Source: Bryobacterales bacterium (GTDB lineage Bacteria; Acidobacteriota; Terriglobia; Bryobacterales; Bryobacteraceae). Taken from it: DNA of 5,823 nucleotides. The notes under the pieces are model-generated. The model was not told the DNA's origin, ran no database searches, and saw only the letters and a program-made list of their open reading frames with translations. Both the position numbers and the translations under genes were made by a program. Positions 1 through 4,647 of the stretch are shown here, in pieces (the stretch's first letter is position 1; each line of letters opens with the position of its first letter). The stretch is taken from NCBI GenBank assembly GCA_003139735.1, contig PLGA01000209.1:20025-25847 (forward strand). The letters are read 5' to 3'.

Positions 1-3
1 GGC

Positions 4-90
4 GCGGGCGGCCACGCCCGCAGGGCCGAGAGTCGTCTCGGCCTTCGAAAAGTCGGCTCGACAGCCGACTCTGCAAGCCTGGCGGCTTGC
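4..90. repeat. Tandem array of four tetraloop hairpins
   Basis: Four perfect inverted repeats follow one another, each with a 4-nt loop. H1 spans 4-21 (GCGGGCG, loop GCCA). H2 spans 24-43 (GGCCGAGA, loop GTCG) and extends to 22-45 with one G-T pair. H3 spans 51-70 (AGTCGGCT, loop CGAC). H4 spans 73-90 (GCAAGCC, loop TGGC). Stem sequences differ but stem length (7-8 bp) and loop size are constant. The loops of H1 and H4 are reverse complements of each other, as are those of H2 and H3. No U-tract follows on either strand, so they do not look like ordinary terminators. I see no gene in 1-137. The array could be a REP/BIME-like repeat or a structured RNA, and it may continue beyond the left edge. 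The hairpins are certain; their role is unknown. Confidence 0.8.
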
Positions 91-137
91 GCCACGGGTC
101 GGAAGCGGGCCTATCTTAACGCCTATGTCCGGGACTG

Positions 138-392
138 TCACTTCCCCCGCAACGGATTGAATAGCTTCACGCCGGCGAAGTCCTTCTCGTTTTCCGTCAC
201 GACCACGCAATCGTTGGCTTCGGCGACGGCGGCGATGATCATGTCGAGCGGGCTCCGCGGCCGGCCTTTCGCCGTCCCTTCGGCCATCAGCCGCGCCCAG
301 AGGAGGGCGGGCTTCTCCAGGATTCCGCGCCTGATCTCGGCGACCGTCAGCGAAGAGAGGAACAGATCCTGGTCGCATCCGACGGCGCCCGC
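138..392 (-). pseudogene. VapC/FitB-type PIN-domain toxin remnant
   Basis: The minus-strand frame between the stop at 393-395 and the TGA at 138-140 encodes 84 residues resembling the middle and C-terminal parts of VapC/FitB-like PIN-domain RNases. Recognisable pieces are DLFLSSLTVAEIRRGI (residues 9-24, with the conserved acidic residue E19), SPLDMIIAAVAEAN (48-61, D50) and VVVTENEKDF...FNP (63-80). Two parts of the family are missing. The N-terminal ~25-30 residues with the first catalytic Asp (LDTN-type motif) are absent, because the frame closes only 5 nt after the antitoxin stop. The ~25-30 residues normally lying between the AEIRRGI helix and the WARLMAEG helix are also gone. There is no start codon in a sensible place. 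The position directly behind an antitoxin C-terminus is the normal gene order for this type. It is very probably inactive, and its stop lies about 48 nt from the hairpin array. Confidence 0.75.
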
Positions 393-399
393 TCACAGA

Positions 400-582
400 T
401 CAGCTCTGCCGGCCCGGCGTCGCCGGACGGCTGAGGTCCAGACCGGCGCCGACCAGAGGCGACCGGCGCAACGCGTTGAGAATGCCGCCCTTTTTCGGCT
501 GCTCCCCCGCAATGGCGGGGCCCTGCCGGGCGAGGCGCTTCCGGTGGTTGGTAGGCGGTCGGTCCTGCGGCGTGGCGCTCAT
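400..582 (-). pseudogene. Phd/YefM-type antitoxin, C-terminal part (probably degraded)
   Basis: This 60-residue frame starts at ATG 582-580. The last third, GGILNALRRSPLVGAGLDLSRP (residues 32-53, written here in family terms as the 'ALRxSPLxGxxLDLxR' tail), matches the toxin-binding C-terminus of Phd/YefM-family antitoxins that precede VapC/FitB toxins. The N-terminal DNA-binding part of that family (about 50 residues, typically an AKARFSE-like helix) is not visible. Residues 1-31 are basic, proline-rich and unrecognised. A good ribosome-binding site, GAAAGGA at 589-595 with 6 nt to the ATG, suggests the shortened frame could still be translated. A PIN toxin remnant follows immediately downstream. 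It could be a genuine short antitoxin of an unfamiliar subtype, but an internal deletion is more likely given the state of its partner. Confidence 0.5.
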
Positions 583-631
583 GGCGGATCCTTTCGGGCC
601 CCTTCCCTCTCGATGACGTCTCAGCCCAGTG

Positions 632-637
632 TACAAT
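632..637 (+). promoter_or_regulatory. Candidate -10 element for the secreted-protein gene
   Basis: TACAAT matches the sigma70 -10 consensus at five of six positions. It would place the transcription start near 643-644, giving a leader of about 26 nt to the ATG at 670. No convincing -35 hexamer is visible at 16-18 bp. Confidence 0.4.
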
Positions 638-669
638 GCGCTATGAGCAAGGCGAGCCGTCTTCCCATC

Positions 670-1290
670 ATGCGCAACCTGTTGCCGATCCTCCTGATTC
701 TCCCCGCGCTCAGCGCGCAGCCGTCCGTGCCGGCTAATGGCGAAACGCCGACGGGCTTGCGCACCTATCCTTACGTCTGGCAGGGAATGGTGCAGGCTGG
801 AGTCGCCGGATTCGCGGCGAATCTGCCGGCGTCGGGCGCGCCCACGCCGACCAACTCGGGAGGCGCGATGCCGATCGCGGTATTGGAATGGCCCGTTGGC
901 CAGAGCACTTACTACGCCTGGTGGACCTGGGTGCTGCCCGCCGGATACCCGGCCAATACGCCCATCCGGTATTCGGTGGAGTCGCGCTGCAAAGCGGGCG
1001 CTTGCGATTCGACGCACGCGAACATTGTGACGTTGGGATTGGGGTGCGCCGGCGGCGCGGCTCTCGATTCGCCGGCCACCGCCAACTCCTCTCCGATCAA
1101 CGTCGTCAATGGCGCGGCGGCTCTTCGCACGATCACCGCCGGAGCCCTGACCCCTGGCCGCGGAGGGCTGCCTGCGTGCGCCGCCGGGAATCGGGTTTGG
1201 GTGAAGATGACCGTCGATACCAAGACCAACAAACCGACTGGCCCCTTCCATCTGGTTTCGGTGAGCTTCAGCGTACCGGGTAGTATGTAG
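670..1290 (+). CDS. Secreted protein of unknown function
   Basis: This 206-residue protein has a typical Sec signal peptide: basic N-terminus (MRN), hydrophobic LLPILLILPAL, and probable cleavage after ALSA-16 before QPS. The mature part is rich in Gly, Ala, Pro and Thr, with alternating hydrophobic segments that suggest a beta-sandwich: PIAVLEWPV (68-76), YYAWWTWVLP (81-90), the four-Cys stretch C107/C112/C126/C170, and RVWVKMTVDT...FHLVSVSFSV (175-202). Four cysteines would allow two disulfides outside the cytoplasm. I chose ATG 670 because the signal peptide begins there, a weak purine-rich AAGGCGAG lies at 649-656, and a -10-like TACAAT sits at 632. ATG 643 would add nine residues without a Shine-Dalgarno. 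The open frame extends back to 157, but that part is antisense to the toxin-antitoxin remnant. I do not recognise the family. The alternation of a WW/Y-rich strand with a final 'VxMTVD...LVSVSF' strand vaguely recalls beta-sandwich virion or surface proteins (weak inference). Confidence 0.75.
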   Translation: MRNLLPILLILPALSAQPSVPANGETPTGLRTYPYVWQGMVQAGVAGFAANLPASGAPTPTNSGGAMPIAVLEWPVGQSTYYAWWTWVLPAGYPANTPIRYSVESRCKAGACDSTHANIVTLGLGCAGGAALDSPATANSSPINVVNGAAALRTITAGALTPGRGGLPACAAGNRVWVKMTVDTKTNKPTGPFHLVSVSFSVPGSM

Positions 1291-1292
1291 CG

Positions 1293-1308
1293 GTTCCGCG
1301 CGGGGAAC
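1293..1308. terminator. Short hairpin between convergent genes
   Basis: GTTCC and GGAAC form a 5-bp stem around a 6-nt loop. It lies between the stop of the secreted-protein gene and the stop of the convergent rfbD gene, where a bidirectional terminator would be expected. There is no T-tract on either side, so termination is only a guess. Confidence 0.3.
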
Positions 1309-1311
1309 GAA

Positions 1312-2193
1312 TCACGAGCCTGCCAAGGCGGCTTTCCTCTGCGCGAAATACGCCTCGATCGCTTCCCGGAGCGGCGGCATGGGTTCGAGGGCCGCCCGTT
1401 CCATCTTGCCATTGGAAAGCGCCGAATACTTGGGGCGGCGCGCGGGCGTACGGTACTCCCTCTCATTGGTAGCCCGTAGCGTGGGCTGCAGTCCCGCCGC
1501 CTCAAAAATGGAGCGCGCAAACTGAAACCACGAGACGGGAGTTCCACCACCGATGTGGAACAAGCCCTTGTGCCCGCGCTCCGCCAGATCGACCGTGCGG
1601 CGCGCCAGCAGCGGCCCGAATGTCGGGGACGCGACGTGATCCTCCACCACCCGTATGGGCTGCCCGGATTGCGCCAGACGCAGCATCAGCTCGACGAAAT
1701 TGCCGCGGGCGGTATTCAGCCCGCCAGTACCGAAAACGCCGGAGGTACGCACCACCAGAAGCCGGTCCGAATAGGCCTGGGCATACAACTCGCCCGCCAG
1801 CTTGGAGACGGCGTAAGCGCCGAGCGGGTGGGTGGCGTCGTCCTCGGCGTACGGGTGGCGGGCGAAACCATCGAAAACGTAGTCGGTGGAGAAATGGACC
1901 AGCAGCGCATCCACCTGGCGGCAGGCCAAGGCCAGATTGCGGACCGCCAGCGCGTTCACCAGAAAGGCCGCCCGCGGCTCGCGCTCGGCCACGTCAACCT
2001 GGTTATAGGCCGCCGCGTTGTAGACCGCCTCCGGATCGCAGCCGGCCAGCGCGCGTTCCACCGCCGCCGCATCGGTAATATCGACCTCCGTGCGGTCCCA
2101 TCCCTCGACCGCGTAGCCTCGCTCGCGGAGCGTCCGCACCAACTCGGTGCCGAGCTGGCCGGCCGACCCGAACACTACGGCTTTTCGGCTCAT
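1312..2193 (-). CDS. rfbD: dTDP-4-dehydrorhamnose reductase (RmlD/RfbD, SDR superfamily)
   Basis: The 293-residue protein has the length and order of motifs of RmlD, which reduces dTDP-4-dehydro-L-rhamnose with NAD(P)H to dTDP-L-rhamnose for O-antigen or other surface polysaccharide. Visible are the nucleotide-binding GSAGQLG (9-15), DxT/D at 38-41 (VDITD), NAAAYNQVD (59-67), STDYVFDG (102-109, T103), the catalytic YxxxK pair Y127/K131 in AYAVSKLAGE, RTSGVFG (149-155) and a C-terminal RPKYSALSN (253-261), typical of the substrate domain. The usual 'DQxGxPT' reads EDHVASPT (184-191). The ATG at 2193 begins with the Rossmann strand, so the start is secure; only a weak GGA precedes it. No other rml/rfb gene is adjacent: it stands alone, 82 nt downstream of the PilZ gene on the same strand. 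Another sugar-nucleotide reductase of the same family is possible. Confidence 0.88.
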   Translation of the reverse strand: MSRKAVVFGSAGQLGTELVRTLRERGYAVEGWDRTEVDITDAAAVERALAGCDPEAVYNAAAYNQVDVAEREPRAAFLVNALAVRNLALACRQVDALLVHFSTDYVFDGFARHPYAEDDATHPLGAYAVSKLAGELYAQAYSDRLLVVRTSGVFGTGGLNTARGNFVELMLRLAQSGQPIRVVEDHVASPTFGPLLARRTVDLAERGHKGLFHIGGGTPVSWFQFARSIFEAAGLQPTLRATNEREYRTPARRPKYSALSNGKMERAALEPMPPLREAIEAYFAQRKAALAGS

Positions 2194-2203
2194 TGGAATC
2201 CAC

Positions 2204-2231
2204 AGGATAGCGCATCCAACCCGGCTTGCAA
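2204..2231 (-). promoter_or_regulatory. Possible rfbD promoter
   Basis: On the minus strand, TTGCAA (2231-2226) and TATCCT (2209-2204) are separated by 16 bp and could act as -35 and -10. The transcript would begin only a few bases before the rfbD ATG, giving a nearly leaderless message. Both hexamers match the consensus only moderately. Confidence 0.25.
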
Positions 2232-2243
2232 GGCGGAATTGGA

Positions 2244-2268
2244 GCGGCGCAGCCTGCTCGCGCGCCGC
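2244..2268 (-). terminator. GC-rich hairpin downstream of the PilZ gene
   Basis: GCGGCGC and GCGCCGC form a 7-bp perfect stem with an 11-nt loop, beginning 7 nt after the PilZ stop on the minus strand. The following bases (TCCAATTCC) are not a clear U-tract. It may end or attenuate transcription before rfbD, but could equally be chance in GC-rich DNA. Confidence 0.3.
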
Positions 2269-2275
2269 GGAAGGT

Positions 2276-2611
2276 TCACAGCGAATGCGCTATGCTGTCC
2301 GCCGGCTGCCGCGCCAGATCGTCCAGTGCGCCGGCCAGGTTGGCGAGGGGTTTCAGGGCTTGATCGAGTTTGACCCCTACGTAGTACGACCCTGCAGCCT
2401 CGCGGCAGTGCATCACTTCCCCCAAAACGACGGCTCCCGCGAACTCGACCCGCACCAAAATGCCTGGCGCCACGGCGCATCGCATTTCGAGACCGACTCT
2501 CCAGGCCGAAGCGTTGGTCACCTGGGATCTGCGCCGGATCTCGCGCCCATCGAGCACCGTGACCACCACCGGCTGATCCATGGCGAACCGTGGCTCCGGT
2601 CTGCGCTCCAT
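2276..2611 (-). CDS. PilZ-domain protein
   Basis: A 111-residue protein consisting essentially of one PilZ domain, the common c-di-GMP receptor fold controlling motility, exopolysaccharide or related surface functions. The N-terminal arginine motif RxxxR is present as R4-PEP-R8. It is followed by a strand PVVVTVLDG (14-22), then VTNASAWRVGLEM (31-43) at the place of the (D/N)xSxxG motif, a VRVEF/VLGEV strand pair, and SYYVGVKL (74-81), matching the usual terminal strand YxVGVxF. In the second motif N33 and S35 are kept but the glycine falls at 40, two residues later than consensus, so c-di-GMP affinity may be altered. Residues 83-111 form a probable C-terminal helix. The ATG at 2611 just precedes the RxxxR motif and lacks a clear Shine-Dalgarno. 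The gene lies 61 nt downstream of the zinc-ribbon gene and may share its transcript. Confidence 0.8.
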   Translation of the reverse strand: MERRPEPRFAMDQPVVVTVLDGREIRRRSQVTNASAWRVGLEMRCAVAPGILVRVEFAGAVVLGEVMHCREAAGSYYVGVKLDQALKPLANLAGALDDLARQPADSIAHSL

Positions 2612-2653
2612 GCTTGGCTTATCGGCTGAAACGCCTGAAGACTTTACACGAAG

Positions 2654-2665
2654 ACCGCCGGCGGT
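2654..2665. promoter_or_regulatory. 12-bp perfect palindrome upstream of the PilZ gene
   Basis: ACCGCCGGCGGT is a perfect palindrome in the 61-nt gap between the zinc-ribbon and PilZ genes. On the minus strand it sits just upstream of TAAAGT (2646-2641), a weak -10-like hexamer. It could be an operator for a separate PilZ promoter or the stem of an intergenic hairpin. No -35 is convincing. Confidence 0.3.
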
Positions 2666-2672
2666 ACAGCCA

Positions 2673-3107
2673 CTACTTCCAGTGGTAGCTGAAAACCGCC
2701 GCGATGAGCGTCAACGCCAAGCCAAACAAGACGGCCACTACGGCTTTCCGGCGGCCGGGGCGGCGATGCAGCCAGTTGGGGGGGCCGGCGGCCGTCTCGC
2801 CCAGAATCGCGCCCGCCAGGCGGCGTTGAGCCTGGGGCGATCCCCGGAGCGCTTTGGAGATTTCCGCGTGCCCGCGCTGGTCGGCGATCAAGATGGTCGC
2901 GGAGTTCTCACTGTTGGTGGATTGCCGGAGCCTGGTGCGCAGGCGCGCCGGAACTTCCTCCACCGAGTGGAAAACCCGGTGAGGGCCGCGCTCGGCGATC
3001 ATCACCGTCGACGTTTGAAAGAAGCCGGAGACGGGATTCGGCGCGTCGCAATGCGGGCAGCGGCTCTGCGAGCGGGGGTAATCCCGATGGCAATGCCCGC
3101 ACTTCAT
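2673..3107 (-). CDS. Zinc-ribbon protein with C-terminal membrane anchor
   Basis: A 144-residue protein with three parts. An N-terminal zinc ribbon has C3-GH-C6 and C17-PH-C20. A middle domain (about 29-104) contains TSTVMIAERG, HSVEEVPARLRTRLRQSTN and SATILIADQRGHAEI, followed by RRLAGAIL. The C-terminus carries a single hydrophobic segment (VVAVLFGLALTLIAAVFSY, 123-141) preceded by basic residues (RRPGRRK), predicting a tail anchor with the ribbon in the cytoplasm. From memory, the SVEEVP...STN...SATI(L/V)IAD core recurs in uncharacterised acidobacterial zinc-ribbon proteins; its role is unknown to me. The start ATG overlaps the stop of the LysR gene (ATGA), and an AGGTGG lies 8-9 nt upstream, so the two genes should be translationally coupled. 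PilZ follows 61 nt downstream. Confidence 0.8.
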   Translation of the reverse strand: MKCGHCHRDYPRSQSRCPHCDAPNPVSGFFQTSTVMIAERGPHRVFHSVEEVPARLRTRLRQSTNSENSATILIADQRGHAEISKALRGSPQAQRRLAGAILGETAAGPPNWLHRRPGRRKAVVAVLFGLALTLIAAVFSYHWK

Positions 3108-4033
3108 CGAGCGGCCACCTGGGGCGTCCGGCCGGCGGGAAGCGGCGCGTCGTGGTCCACGTTATCGAGCACGGCCTGAATGAATCCCATGGCCGCCTTC
3201 GAGAGCGCCTTATCCTTCCGGTAAATCAAGCCCAGGCGCCGGCTCATCGGCTCGGGCGCCAGGGAGATGGCGTACAGCTTGCCGGCCTTAGTTTCCTCGC
3301 GGCAGTTCGAAACCGCCAGAAACGCGATGCCCAGACCGGCCATTACGAAGCGCTTCATCATTTCCGTGGAATCGAGCTCCATGGAGACGCGAACGTCGTC
3401 CTCCACCGGTTCGAGCCATTCGTCCAGGCGCGCGCGCGTCTTGCCCTGCTTCGGCAGCATCAGAAAGTAATCCAGCAGATCGTGAGGCAGCACGGTCTTC
3501 CGGCCGGCCAGCGGATGCCGGGCGGGAACGATGGCGCGGATCTCATCGCAGTACACGTCGACTACCTGGAGGCGTTTCTCGTCTACGGGGAGTTGCACCA
3601 GCCCGAAATCCGCCGAATTCTCCATCACCGCCTCCACCACGCGCCCGCCGTAGGAGCGGACCACCTGAAGCTGCACGGCGGGGAAGCGCTCGCGATATTG
3701 CGAGAAGACATCGGGCAGCACGTAGATGCAGGTGGCTTCGTTGGCCGCAATGACAAGCTCTCCGCGGGGATCGTGCTCCAGTTCCGCGATGGCATCCTGC
3801 GCCTGCTTCCGCATCTCCATCAACTGCTCCGCGTACTGCGCGAACAGCCGGCCCGCCGTGGTCAGGGATATGCGGCTGCCAAAGCGTTCGAATAGTTCGG
3901 CCCGCAATTCCTGTTCGAGTTGGCGGACCTGGGCGCTGATGGCGGGCTGCGTGCGGTAGCACGTCTGGGCGGCTTTGGAAAAACTCTTCAGCCGGACGAT
4001 CTCCAGAAACGTGTGGAGTTGGTCGAAGTCCAT
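3104..4033 (-). CDS. LysR-type transcriptional regulator
   Basis: A 309-residue LysR-family regulator of normal length. Residues 1-60 form the winged helix-turn-helix: MDFDQLHTFLEIV, then SFSKAAQTCYRTQPAISAQVRQLEQEL (18-44, the recognition region) and LTTAGRLF (57-64). A linker helix rich in Gln/Glu follows (65-88). From about 91 comes the periplasmic-binding-like effector domain, beginning GELVIAANEATCIYVLPDVFSQYRERFP and including ADFGLVQLP and the MKRFVMAGLGIAFLA segment. The effector is not predictable; the effector half resembles the CysL/CbbR-like branch only loosely. I placed the start at ATG 4033, where the HTH begins; a longer frame from 4117 would run through the presumed promoter. 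The stop overlaps the start of the zinc-ribbon gene. No divergent metabolic target gene is present: the divergent neighbour is a toxin-antitoxin remnant, so the original target may have been displaced. Confidence 0.92.
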   Translation of the reverse strand: MDFDQLHTFLEIVRLKSFSKAAQTCYRTQPAISAQVRQLEQELRAELFERFGSRISLTTAGRLFAQYAEQLMEMRKQAQDAIAELEHDPRGELVIAANEATCIYVLPDVFSQYRERFPAVQLQVVRSYGGRVVEAVMENSADFGLVQLPVDEKRLQVVDVYCDEIRAIVPARHPLAGRKTVLPHDLLDYFLMLPKQGKTRARLDEWLEPVEDDVRVSMELDSTEMMKRFVMAGLGIAFLAVSNCREETKAGKLYAISLAPEPMSRRLGLIYRKDKALSKAAMGFIQAVLDNVDHDAPLPAGRTPQVAAR

Positions 4034-4083
4034 AGGCAGCCTGTGGGCCGGCGGCGCGACGCGGACATGCACGACCTCTACAG

Positions 4084-4098
4084 TGCTTGGTCTAAGCA
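4084..4098. promoter_or_regulatory. Candidate LysR autoregulatory operator
   Basis: A perfect dyad, TGCTT and AAGCA separated by five bases, lies around the predicted transcription start of the LysR gene. LysR regulators usually bind interrupted dyads built on T-N11-A near their own promoter; this site is a T-N13-A dyad in the right place. A second short dyad (TGGT 4088-4091, ACCA 4104-4107) overlaps it. Confidence 0.35.
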
Positions 4099-4107
4099 AT
4101 TGTACCA
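4099..4107 (-). promoter_or_regulatory. Extended -10 promoter for the LysR gene
   Basis: On the minus strand TGGTACAAT forms an extended -10 element (TG-N-TACAAT). The start of transcription would lie near 4092, leaving a leader of about 60 nt to the ATG at 4033. No -35 is evident, which extended -10 promoters tolerate. Confidence 0.45.
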
Positions 4108-4158
4108 GACGCCTCACTTAGCGCGGATGCGCCAATGCACAGCGGTATCATGTGAAGG

Positions 4159-4287
4159 GTGAAGGTCAGGGATTTGATCCACCTGCTCGAATCTGACGGG
4201 TGGCGACTGAGGAGAACCCGAGGGCCGGTGGGAACGCTAAGGGCCATTCTGCGTAGCGCCGGGCTGGCAGGAAAGGGGGAGGATTGA
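4159..4287 (+). pseudogene. hicA: HicA toxin with in-frame internal deletion
   Basis: The 42-residue frame starts VKVRDLIHLLESDGW (start GTG, read as Met) and ends PVGTLRAILRSAGLAGKGED. These are the first ~22 and last ~20 residues of HicA, a small double-stranded-RNA-binding-fold mRNA interferase normally about 60-80 residues long. The conserved centre, which in the family reads like GSH-xx-(F/Y)...HP...VTVxxH and carries the catalytic histidine, is absent: RTRG is followed directly by PVGTL. About 23-24 codons are missing, yet the frame is kept to a normal TGA, which overlaps the hicB start by one base (TGATG). The GTG is the first possible start, because TGA lies at 4153-4155. TATCAT at 4146-4151 would put the transcription start at about 4158, so the message may be leaderless. 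It should have no RNase activity, though it could still make a short peptide. Confidence 0.8.
4278..4282 (+). promoter_or_regulatory. Shine-Dalgarno of hicB
   Basis: GGAGG ends 4 nt before ATG 4287 and decides the start. The in-frame TTG at 4284 would be only 1 nt away and is unlikely to be used. The site lies inside the end of the hicA frame. Confidence 0.7.
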
Positions 4288-4505
4288 TGAGGTACACGGT
4301 TATTTACGAGAAAGGGCCAACCTCTTGGGGGGCATACGTTCCCGACCTTCCTGGCGTTATCTCGGTTGGCGATTCACGAGGCGAAGTGGAACGCCTCATC
4401 CAGGAGGCTATCGAGTTTCATCTTGAGGGCATGCGCGAGGAAGGCATGTCCATCCCCCCACCGTCGAGCTTCGCAGGCGAGGTCGAAATCAAGCCCGCCG
4501 CCTGA
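4287..4505 (+). CDS. hicB: HicB-family antitoxin
   Basis: A 72-residue protein of the short HicB type: MRYTVIYEKGPTSWGAYVPDLPG (partial RNase-H-like fold, with the family's Y-x-PDLPG motif at 17-23), then VGDSRGEVERLIQEAIEFHLEGM (27-49) and SIPPPSS (55-61). This is the complete HicB_like domain, which in working pairs binds HicA and blocks its active site. No C-terminal helix-turn-helix or ribbon-helix-helix DNA-binding domain is present, which is common in short HicB proteins. It follows hicA with a 1-nt overlap and a strong Shine-Dalgarno. By hand count about 48 of 73 codons end in G or C (many GTT, ATT, CTT), visibly fewer than in the flanking genes, consistent with horizontal acquisition. 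Its cognate toxin is broken, so it is now either an orphan, a neutraliser of foreign HicA, or on its way to loss. Confidence 0.88.
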   Translation: MRYTVIYEKGPTSWGAYVPDLPGVISVGDSRGEVERLIQEAIEFHLEGMREEGMSIPPPSSFAGEVEIKPAA

Positions 4506-4515
4506 GGCACGAAGG

Positions 4516-4647
4516 ATGCCACTAACCCAGTGGGCAGCACAATTCGCGGTTGCGAGCGAGCTATGCAAGCGCGGGTATGAAGTTGCGTTCACCCGCGCTC
4601 AAACCGCAAACACGCCCGTCCCAGATAGATTTCATCCTCGGGCCTGA
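4516..4647 (+). pseudogene. Truncated gene, N-terminus of an endonuclease-like protein
   Basis: ATG 4516 follows the hicB stop by 10 nt, with GAGG at 4504-4507 as a possible Shine-Dalgarno. The first 26 residues, MPLTQWAAQFAVASELCKRGYEVAFT in outline (Q-x-x-x-Q-F-A-V-A-S-E-L-x-x-R-G-Y), resemble the opening helix and strand of PD-(D/E)XK-type nuclease-fold proteins, in which an ASELxRRGY helix is followed by a strand and the first catalytic acidic residue. From about position 4590 the similarity stops, and the remaining 17 codons are simply the antisense of the end of the FHA gene. The breakpoint therefore coincides, within a few bases, with the stop codon of that gene (4589-4591). The catalytic core is missing. 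Family identity is recalled from pattern only. Confidence 0.5.

Noticed and set aside
4..90. Reading the hairpin array as a CRISPR array or an intrinsic terminator
   Set aside because: There are no identical direct repeats with spacers, and no U-tract follows any of the stems.
109..126. Direct repeat GCCTAT-N6-GCCTAT downstream of the toxin remnant
   Set aside because: It is only six bases repeated once; chance is a sufficient explanation.
157..669. N-terminal 171 codons of the long plus-strand open frame 157-1290
   Set aside because: This stretch is antisense to the PIN toxin/antitoxin remnant. The real protein begins with a signal peptide at 670, just behind a -10 element.
583..1251. Long minus-strand frame 400-1251
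   Set aside because: Only its last 60 codons (from ATG 582, with a ribosome-binding site) look real. The rest is the Arg-rich antisense of the secreted-protein gene.
912..1550. 212-codon minus-strand frame
   Set aside because: It spans two convergent genes out of frame and is Arg/Pro-rich with no motif.
1555..2373. 272-codon plus-strand frame
   Set aside because: It is antisense to rfbD, whose catalytic motifs are all readable on the minus strand, and has no domain of its own.
3152..3895. 247-codon plus-strand frame
   Set aside because: It is antisense to the LysR gene, and its His/Leu-rich composition is typical of a shadow frame.
4034..4117. N-terminal extension of the LysR frame
   Set aside because: It encodes unconserved residues before the HTH and overlaps the probable promoter and operator.
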